This document shows, one piece after another, positions 1 to 4,754 of a DNA stretch of 5,827 nucleotides. The translations under genes and the position numbers were made by a program. Numbering within the stretch: position 1 is the first letter of the stretch; each line of letters starts with the position of its first letter. Under the pieces are notes generated by a model. The model ran no database searches, was not told the DNA's origin, and saw only the letters and a program-made list of their open reading frames with translations. This stretch comes from an uncultured Alphaproteobacteria bacterium (lineage in GTDB: Bacteria > Pseudomonadota > Alphaproteobacteria > Rickettsiales > UBA1997): positions 1 to 5,827 of the forward strand of contig CAIUFU010000059.1 of assembly GCA_903898475.1 (NCBI GenBank), written 5' to 3'.

Positions 1-2
1 GC

Positions 3-674
3 AGTGCTCCATCCTTTAGTCAGGCCCCAACTGTTATATCCTCAATAATATCGACAATTCAAAACACTTATAACGCAACCTTTAACTCAACCTCTAACGC
101 AACTAATCCATCATCTTTTCCATCACCTAGTCCATCTCTAGCTGCTATTGCTAGGGGTGATTACGATCACCAAAGTGATTGGGACAATATGGTAGATCAT
201 TTTGAATATTGGAGTCGTGAGCATCCACTAGCATTAAGCGGAGTGGTTCTGGGAGCCACAATTGTGGTGTGTGCAACATGTTGTCTCGGCTACATGTGCT
301 GTAAAACTCAAGATCAAGAAAGGGTCAGTCCAGCGCCGAATGATATCGAAAATCAGCAATCGATAAGAGGACGTGAAAATCAGCAATCGAGAAGAGGTGC
401 AGCAAATACTCGTACTAACAGAATAGAAAGATCTAATTTACATGATGTTGTACATGGCACTTGTGACAGAACTAGCAGACCCAGTACCGCTGGGCAGTTG
501 GCTAGAAGTGGTGGCGGTGGTATTAGGGTTGAGGCTTCTAAGACGACTGTGCTTCATAGTAGAGAGGAGGATGACGCTTTGAGAACAAAAAAACCTCCTA
601 AAACAACTTCTCGTAATGGTGCGGCAAGATTAGGCCAAGGAGGAGGAGCTAAAAAAGGAACCAACGATAGATGA
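3..674 (+). CDS. Unrecognised single-span membrane protein, 5' end outside the window
   Basis: I do not recognise this protein. The frame is open from the left edge (position 3) to the TGA at 672-674, giving 223 visible residues. The first in-frame ATG is at 189, but I favour a start further left: bases 3-188 read as biased protein sequence (Ser/Thr/Asn/Pro-rich, PSPSPS, in-frame repeats with NAT, NST, NAT triplets), and 189 has only a weak ribosome site. Counting from Met189, residues 14-36 form one hydrophobic span with a C-x2-CC-x4-CC cluster at its inner end. A Lys/Arg- and Gly-rich tail of about 120 residues follows, so positive-inside predicts N-out, C-in. The tail has a 9-residue tandem repeat (ENQQSIRGR, ENQQSRRGA). 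Fifteen of 19 arginines are AGA/AGG, against 0 of 7 in hom, suggesting different ancestry. A surface or host-directed protein is possible but is only inference. If ATG189 is the true start, the protein is 161 residues. Confidence 0.6.
   Translation, partial: SAPSFSQAPTVISSIISTIQNTYNATFNSTSNATNPSSFPSPSPSLAAIARGDYDHQSDWDNMVDHFEYWSREHPLALSGVVLGATIVVCATCCLGYMCCKTQDQERVSPAPNDIENQQSIRGRENQQSRRGAANTRTNRIERSNLHDVVHGTCDRTSRPSTAGQLARSGGGGIRVEASKTTVLHSREEDDALRTKKPPKTTSRNGAARLGQGGGAKKGTNDR
71..106 (+). repeat. Three 12-bp tandem units encoding NxT triplets
   Basis: Three adjacent units (71-82, 83-94, 95-106) share the pattern taacNcaac followed by three variable bases. The period is a multiple of three and lies in frame with the membrane protein gene. 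The units encode NAT, NST and NAT, each with one spacer residue. Codon-phased repetition supports coding upstream of ATG189. The triplets match the eukaryotic N-glycosylation sequon, but no glycosylation can be claimed for a bacterial protein from sequence alone. Confidence 0.6.
348..401 (+). repeat. 27-bp direct repeat, two copies, encoding a 9-residue repeat
   Basis: Copies at 348-374 and 375-401 both begin with gaaaatcagcaatcga and continue with aagagg after one mismatch; only the last four bases differ clearly. In frame they give ENQQSIRGR and ENQQSRRGA in the tail of the membrane protein. This looks like a recent tandem duplication, consistent with a fast-evolving region. Confidence 0.75.
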
Positions 675-704
675 GGAGTGCATTAGAATAAAAAATCACC
701 CAGC

Positions 705-745
705 AAATATTTCTTAACTTAAAGAACTTAAGTTAAGAAATATTT
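705..745. terminator. Perfect AT-rich palindrome between convergent genes, possible bidirectional terminator
   Basis: Left arm 705-722 (aaatatttcttaacttaa) is the exact reverse complement of right arm 728-745, with a 5-base loop (723-727): an 18-bp stem with only two G/C pairs. It lies 30 bases after the stop of the membrane protein gene, and its last base is the first base (plus-strand order) of the ileS stop codon at 745-747. On the plus strand the stem runs into a short T run (743-746). On the ileS strand a six-T run comes about 10 bases after the stem. The position between convergent genes fits a shared terminator, but the stem is unusually AT-rich. It could equally be a mobile palindrome or a recombination scar. 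Confidence 0.55.
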
Positions 746-3270
746 TACTCATTCAAACCCTTCCAAACAAACTCACTGGTAAAAGGCAGCAAAGGCGCTG
801 AAGCTTCACACATCGAAACCAAAACCGTGTAAAGCACGTCATAAGCATTTTGCTTATCTTCATCAACTCGACCTTCCACAGTTTTCCAGAAACGCTGACG
901 ATTTCTGCGAATGTACCAATTATTCAAAGCCTCAAAAAACTGGTTAAATTCTTCACAAGCCACAACTGTGTCGTAGCTTTTCATCGCCTCATCCATCTTA
1001 GAAACTGTAGCTTTCAACTTAGCTAAAATGTAGCGATCAAGCGTGTTGCTTAGCTCTTTTTTAAACTCAATTCGGCTCGCCTTAATGCCGTCGGCATTGG
1101 CGTAAAGACAGAAAAAGTTAAAAGCATTAATCATCGGTTTGATCGACAAACGCAAAGTGTCGCGAACTGCTTTGCCATCTTTATCAATTCGCAATTCTTG
1201 TCCGCGCATTACCGGTTGCGAAATCATATAAAAGCGTAGCGCGTCTGAGCCGAAAGTGGCAAAAATTTCCAAAGGATCGGCGTAATTTTTCAAACGCTTC
1301 GAAAGCTTTTGCGATTTCTCATCCAAAATTGTGCCGTGGCAAATCACGTTTTTAAAAGGTGCGCGATCAAAAAGCGCAGTCGATAAAACAAACAAAGTGT
1401 AAAACCAGCCGCGAGTTTGCGCCACATATTCGGTTATGAAGTCGGCAGGGAAATTGTCCTCAAACCATTCTTTATTTTTGAAAGGATAATGCACTTGCGC
1501 GTAAGGCATCGAGCCTGATTCAAACCAACAATCAAGCACGTCAGAAACACGTTTGAAAGTTTCGCCATTTTCCTCAAAAACAATTTCGTCAATGTAGGGG
1601 CGATGCAAATTTTCAACTTTTTTGCCTGAAACTTTTTCAAGTTCCGCAACTGATCCAAACACCCGAATTTTCCCCGATTCACTTTTCCAAACCGGCACCG
1701 GACAGCCCCAAAAGCGGTTGCGCGTGATCGACCAATCGCGAGCACCTTCCAACCATTTTCCGAATTGCCCGTCTTTAATGTGATTTGGAATCCAATTAAC
1801 ACCTTGGTTTAACTCAACCATGCGGTCTTTAATGTCGGTAACTTTTACGTACCAAGAACTCACCGCGCGATAAATCAACGGAGTGTCGGTGCGCCAGCAG
1901 TGTGGGTAATTGTGCAGATATTGCTCGGTTTTTAGCCAAGCGCCTGTTTCTTTCAGATATTTAATGATGTCGTCATTAGTGTCGAACACCTGACGAGTTT
2001 TTAGCGACAATGTCGGCAAATCAAAAATTTCTGAAGTGAATTTTCCACCTTCATCAACTGGGCAGAGAGTTGGAATTCCGTTAGCTTTGCAAAGCAATTG
2101 ATCGTCTTCACCAAATCCCGGAGCCAAGTGAACAATGCCGGTTCCTTCTTCAGTTGTAACGAAATCGCCGTGCAAAATCTGATAAGAGTTTTTGGTTTTT
2201 TCAACTAGGTAAGGAAAGAGTGGTTTGTATTTTAGACCGACAATTTCAGAGCCTTTGAGGTTGGTAACTTTTTCAAAATCGCTAAAATCTTTAGCAAATT
2301 TTTCGAGCAAGCCTTCAGCTAAAATTAAAACTTCGTCACCTTTTTTGATCGCAGCGTAATCGATTTCTTTGCCAACGGCCAAACCTAAGTTTGATGGCAA
2401 AGTCCACGGCGTCGTTGTCCAAGCCACTAAAGATGTCACCCTGAGCTCGTGTCCTGAATCATGCTTCGACATGCTCAGCATGACTTGGGAGTGGGATTCG
2501 GGAGTTAGTTCAAACTTCACCGTCACTGCCTTACTAGCTTTCTGCCTGTAAGAGTTATCCATTCTAGTTTCAAAGTTCGAAAGTGGCGTCTGACAAGCCC
2601 AAGAATAAGGAACAACTCTAAAATCTTCGTACAACAATCCCTTGTCAAACAGCTCCTTAAACGCCCAAATCACTGACTCCATGTAATTCACATCCATGGT
2701 TTTGTAGCTGTTTTTGAAATCAACAAAGCGCCCTTGGCGCGTCACATAATTTTCCCAATCATCCGCGTAGCGCATCACCGACTCGCGGCAGGCATTGTTA
2801 AATTTCTCAATGCCATATTCCTGAATCGCAATTTGGCCGGAAATTTGTTTACCTTCTTTGGCGGTTAATTCTTTTTCAGTTTCCATCTCAACCGGCAATC
2901 CGTGGGTGTCCCAACCAAAACGGCGTTCAACTTTTTTACCTTGCATGGTTTGGTAACGAGCAAAAATATCTTTGATGAAACCAGTTAATAAATGGCCGTA
3001 ATGTGGCAAGCCGTTGGCAAAAGGAGGGCCGTCGTAAAAAACGAATTCGGGTTTTTCTTCTTTTTTGTGTCTGCAAGAAGCGTGATCTTTTAAAGCACAT
3101 GGTTCTAAGACTGGCGAAACATTGTCCTCATCCATCTCTGCCGAAAAATTGCGAATCTCAACCGATTTTTCAAAGATTTTTTCAGCTTGCCAAAAGCGCA
3201 AGATTTCTTCCTCCATTTTGGCGAAATCAAGATTTTGATTTGCCTCAGGATAGTGTGATTTTTTTGTCAT
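745..3270 (-). CDS. ileS: Isoleucyl-tRNA synthetase, eukaryote-type (type 2), C-terminally shortened
   Basis: A cytosolic class I enzyme that charges tRNA-Ile with isoleucine using ATP and hydrolyses mischarged Val-tRNA-Ile. The 841-residue product shows the HIGH motif as HYGH (90-93) after YDGPPFANGLP, GWDTHGLPVE (119-128), the editing-domain motif WTTTPWTLPSN (284-294), GTGIVHLAPGFGEDD (376-390), FWGCPVPVW (520-528), CWFESGS (581-587), and the KMSKS loop as KLSKR (655-659). A helical anticodon-binding domain starts near 735. The motif style is that of type 2 enzymes (eukaryotes, Rickettsia), usually about 1030-1100 residues. This one stops after PLLPFTSEFVWKGLNE, so roughly 200-250 C-terminal residues are missing, and no remnant follows the stop. 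Two extra segments are present: residues about 41-73 and 258-280. The start at 3270 leads straight into the usual YPE-x-DFAKMEEEIL opening; there is no clear Shine-Dalgarno. Identity is certain; whether this copy is fully functional is not. Confidence 0.93.
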   Translation of the reverse strand: MTKKSHYPEANQNLDFAKMEEEILRFWQAEKIFEKSVEIRNFSAEMDEDNVSPVLEPCALKDHASCRHKKEEKPEFVFYDGPPFANGLPHYGHLLTGFIKDIFARYQTMQGKKVERRFGWDTHGLPVEMETEKELTAKEGKQISGQIAIQEYGIEKFNNACRESVMRYADDWENYVTRQGRFVDFKNSYKTMDVNYMESVIWAFKELFDKGLLYEDFRVVPYSWACQTPLSNFETRMDNSYRQKASKAVTVKFELTPESHSQVMLSMSKHDSGHELRVTSLVAWTTTPWTLPSNLGLAVGKEIDYAAIKKGDEVLILAEGLLEKFAKDFSDFEKVTNLKGSEIVGLKYKPLFPYLVEKTKNSYQILHGDFVTTEEGTGIVHLAPGFGEDDQLLCKANGIPTLCPVDEGGKFTSEIFDLPTLSLKTRQVFDTNDDIIKYLKETGAWLKTEQYLHNYPHCWRTDTPLIYRAVSSWYVKVTDIKDRMVELNQGVNWIPNHIKDGQFGKWLEGARDWSITRNRFWGCPVPVWKSESGKIRVFGSVAELEKVSGKKVENLHRPYIDEIVFEENGETFKRVSDVLDCWFESGSMPYAQVHYPFKNKEWFEDNFPADFITEYVAQTRGWFYTLFVLSTALFDRAPFKNVICHGTILDEKSQKLSKRLKNYADPLEIFATFGSDALRFYMISQPVMRGQELRIDKDGKAVRDTLRLSIKPMINAFNFFCLYANADGIKASRIEFKKELSNTLDRYILAKLKATVSKMDEAMKSYDTVVACEEFNQFFEALNNWYIRRNRQRFWKTVEGRVDEDKQNAYDVLYTVLVSMCEASAPLLPFTSEFVWKGLNE
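2431..2493 (-). repeat. Palindromic repeat inserted in frame in ileS
   Basis: The core 2452-2490 is an imperfect palindrome: arms 2452-2465 and 2477-2490 pair at 11 of 14 positions around the 11-base loop tcgacatgctc. Bases 2460-2491 match 4695-4726 between hom and glyS at 31 of 32 positions, same orientation. An adjoining stretch, 2435-2460, resembles a second, decayed unit of the same general style (gtcaccctgagctcg). Read in the ileS frame it supplies about 20 residues around SQVMLSMSKHDSG (roughly 258-280), just ahead of the editing motif WTTTPWTLPSN. In-frame insertion of short palindromes into essential genes is known from Rickettsia (RPE elements). That this is a named RPE family is not claimed. 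Confidence 0.85.
3052..3150 (-). other. Extra Cys/His-containing segment in the N-terminal part of IleRS
   Basis: This codes for IleRS residues 41-73, between the N-terminal helix region (FWQAEKIFEKSVE) and the start of the catalytic fold (FVFYDGPPFANG). From memory, Rickettsia-type enzymes join these with only a few residues, so about 30 residues look extra. The segment contains C58, H63, C66 and H68 in a small CxxxxHxxCxH arrangement and a Lys/Glu-rich end. The underlying DNA 3077-3105 is a weak imperfect palindrome (about 10 of 14 positions pair), so it may be a decayed inserted element. It shares no sequence with the other repeat. The boundaries are approximate. Confidence 0.45.
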
Positions 3271-3307
3271 TTTTTGGAATTTTTTTTAGAAGTAAGAATT
3301 GTGCGCC

Positions 3308-3337
3308 AACATAACAAACAGCTTGAATTTAGGTCAA
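3308..3337 (-). promoter_or_regulatory. Candidate ileS promoter
   Basis: On the minus strand, TTGACC (3337-3332; 5 of 6 to consensus -35) is followed after 18 bases by TATGTT (3313-3308; 4 of 6 to consensus -10). Transcription would begin near 3301, giving a leader of about 30 bases before the ATG. No T-box or other leader structure is visible. This is a pattern match only. Confidence 0.4.
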
Positions 3338-3351
3338 TCAAAACTTAGAAA
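3323..3351 (+). promoter_or_regulatory. Candidate hom promoter, weak
   Basis: TTGAAT (3323-3328) and TAGAAA (3346-3351) are separated by 17 bases; each matches the sigma-70 consensus at 4 of 6 positions. It overlaps the candidate ileS promoter on the other strand, so the two divergent genes could compete for polymerase. The leader would be about 50 bases. AT-rich DNA gives such matches by chance, hence the low confidence. Confidence 0.3.
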
Positions 3352-3377
3352 ATCGCCCCTCACATTTTCCATTCAAT

Positions 3378-3392
3378 GCTCGAATCTCGAGC
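3378..3392 (+). promoter_or_regulatory. Small inverted repeat in the hom leader
   Basis: GCTCGA (3378-3383) and TCGAGC (3387-3392) form a perfect 6-bp stem with a 3-base loop, ending 14 bases before the hom ATG. It could be a small mRNA hairpin near the ribosome site or an operator half-site pair. There is no T run, so it is not a terminator. No leader peptide or riboswitch fold was recognised. Confidence 0.3.
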
Positions 3393-3406
3393 CTATTTTC
3401 CACAAA

Positions 3407-4678
3407 ATGAAGAAATTAAAAATCGGCATTGCCGGCCTTGGCACTGTTGGCAAGGGCGTTTACGAAATTCTGCGAAAGGACGCCGAAATTTTAGCGCAAA
3501 AAAGCCAAACAATTTTTGAAGTTGTGGCAGTTTCATCACGCAGCAAAAAAGATTTCGTTGATTCCAAAATTAAATTTTATCCAAACGCCATGGATTTGGC
3601 AACCGACCCTGAAATCGATGTGGTTGTTGAGGTGATCGGTGGTGGCGACTTAGCAAAAAACCTGATGATTGCCGCATTAAAAAATGGCAAAGAATTTGTT
3701 ACAGCCAATAAAGCCTTGCTTGCAGAACATGGATTTGAACTAGCCGAGCTCGCCGAAGCCTCAAAAACTCACGTTGGATTTGAAGCTGCAGTTGCTGGCG
3801 CCACACCAATTATTAAAGCTTTTAAAGAAGGTTTAGCGGCAAATGAAATTACTGAATTTTACGCAATTTTAAACGGCACCTGCAATTTCATTTTAAGCAA
3901 AATGAAAGATGAAAATCTCGATTTCGCTCCGGTTTTAAAGGAAGCACAAGATTTGGGATTTGCCGAACTTGATCCAACTTTTGACATTAAAGGCATCGAC
4001 ACCGCGCATAAATTGGCGTTACTTGCTGCAATCGCATCTGGCACCAAACCCGCTTTCAACCAATTAACCATTGAAGGCATCGACGAAATTTCAATTCACG
4101 ACATCAAACTAGCTGACGAATTAGGCTACAAAATCAAACTTTTAGCAATTTACAAAAACCTTGGCGATTCTTGCCAGCAAGCGGTTTATCCGGCTTTGGT
4201 GAAGAATTCTGAAAAAATCGCGCAAGTCGATTCATCTTTTAACGCAATCTTAACCAACGCTTCAAATGCCGGTTTAAGTTTAACAATTGGTCGAGGGGCA
4301 GGTGGCTTTCCAACTGGCTCGGCGGTTGTTTCTGATTTGCTTGATATTGCCAGTGGTCGTTCAACTTATATGTTTGGCAAAAAAGCTGCGGAACTTGCAG
4401 ATGCCAAAATTTTGCCGATTGCAAATCGAGTCGGAAAATATTTTGTGCGTTTAACAGTTGATAAAAAACTGGCACAAGAAACCAATTTCTTTGAAGCAGT
4501 TTTTGGCTCAAAAATCAAAGTCGAAAGCGCTGCATTTTTTGATGCGGAAGAAGAAATTATCTGCGGATTTTTAACTGACGCACAAAAAGAACAAAATGTA
4601 GTTGAGGCCTTGAAAGCACTCGATTCAAGCTTGGTTAAAGCTGCAAAGTTTTTGCGCGTTGAAAAGACTGATTTCTAA
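3407..4678 (+). CDS. hom: Homoserine dehydrogenase with C-terminal ACT domain
   Basis: A cytosolic enzyme that reduces L-aspartate 4-semialdehyde to L-homoserine with NAD(P)H, the branch point to threonine and methionine. The 423 residues match the usual monofunctional bacterial form, with no aspartokinase fused. Order of parts: Rossmann fold with GLGTVG (10-15), VEVIGGG (74-80) and VTANKALLA (98-106); catalytic domain with LNGTCNFIL (155-163) and the family signature running from A180 to K202 (G184, D189-P190, D193, G196, D198). D198 and K202 correspond to the catalytic pair known in the yeast enzyme. GAGGFPTGSAVVSDLLD lies at 297-313, and an ACT-type regulatory domain at about 344-423, which in relatives responds to end-product amino acids such as threonine. 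I chose ATG3407 because MKKLKIGIAGLGTVG begins the fold directly; an upstream in-frame ATG at 3299 would add 36 unrelated residues across the promoter region. No clear Shine-Dalgarno. Intact. Confidence 0.95.
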   Translation: MKKLKIGIAGLGTVGKGVYEILRKDAEILAQKSQTIFEVVAVSSRSKKDFVDSKIKFYPNAMDLATDPEIDVVVEVIGGGDLAKNLMIAALKNGKEFVTANKALLAEHGFELAELAEASKTHVGFEAAVAGATPIIKAFKEGLAANEITEFYAILNGTCNFILSKMKDENLDFAPVLKEAQDLGFAELDPTFDIKGIDTAHKLALLAAIASGTKPAFNQLTIEGIDEISIHDIKLADELGYKIKLLAIYKNLGDSCQQAVYPALVKNSEKIAQVDSSFNAILTNASNAGLSLTIGRGAGGFPTGSAVVSDLLDIASGRSTYMFGKKAAELADAKILPIANRVGKYFVRLTVDKKLAQETNFFEAVFGSKIKVESAAFFDAEEEIICGFLTDAQKEQNVVEALKALDSSLVKAAKFLRVEKTDF

Positions 4679-4685
4679 CTAAAAT

Positions 4686-4726
4686 CTCCCAAGTCATGCT
4701 TCGACAGGCTCAGCATGACTTGGGAG
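4686..4726. repeat. Perfect palindromic repeat between hom and glyS
   Basis: Arms ctcccaagtcatgct (4686-4700) and 4712-4726 are exact reverse complements, a 15-bp stem around the loop tcgacaggctc (4701-4711). It starts 7 bases after the hom stop. Bases 4695-4726 match the copy in ileS at 31 of 32 positions. Three of six frames through it are stop-free, including the one used in ileS, here reading SQVMLSLSKHDLG. No T run follows, so it is a poor intrinsic terminator but could protect the hom mRNA 3' end. The better pairing suggests it is younger, or less worn by coding constraint, than the ileS copy. Confidence 0.88.
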
Positions 4727-4727
4727 G

Positions 4728-4736
4728 TGATATAAT
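4728..4736 (+). promoter_or_regulatory. Candidate extended -10 promoter for glyS
   Basis: TGATATAAT has a perfect -10 hexamer (TATAAT, 4731-4736) with the TGn extension that can replace a -35 box; no good -35 lies at the right distance. Transcription would start near 4743, about 12 bases before the glyS ATG, giving an almost leaderless message. It begins two bases after the palindrome. The match to consensus is strong, but use in vivo is unproven. Confidence 0.5.
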
Positions 4737-4754
4737 ATTTAATAAACTCCACCA

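Noticed and set aside
71..401. CRISPR-like array from the 12-bp and 27-bp repeats
   Set aside because: Units are directly adjacent without spacers and are phased to codons; they are protein repeats.
1..744. Remnant of the missing IleRS C-terminus on the minus strand past the stop
   Set aside because: Reading just past the stop gives palindrome and then the antisense of the membrane protein gene, with stops and no recognisable IleRS motif.
2369..2551. Plus-strand open frame of 60 codons inside ileS
   Set aside because: It is antisense to conserved ileS and contains the palindromic repeat, which is open in several frames. No independent coding signal.
3299..3406. Upstream in-frame ATG that would lengthen homoserine dehydrogenase by 36 residues
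   Set aside because: The added residues are unlike the family, cross the promoter region, and the conserved N-terminus begins exactly at Met3407.
4686..4726. Rho-independent terminator of hom
   Set aside because: The stem is strong but followed by gtgatataat with no T run, and the same core occurs inside the ileS coding sequence.
4722..4727. GGGAGG as a Shine-Dalgarno for glyS
   Set aside because: It is part of or adjacent to the palindrome arm and lies 27 bases before the ATG, too far. The nearer GTG at 4727 meets a stop after two codons.
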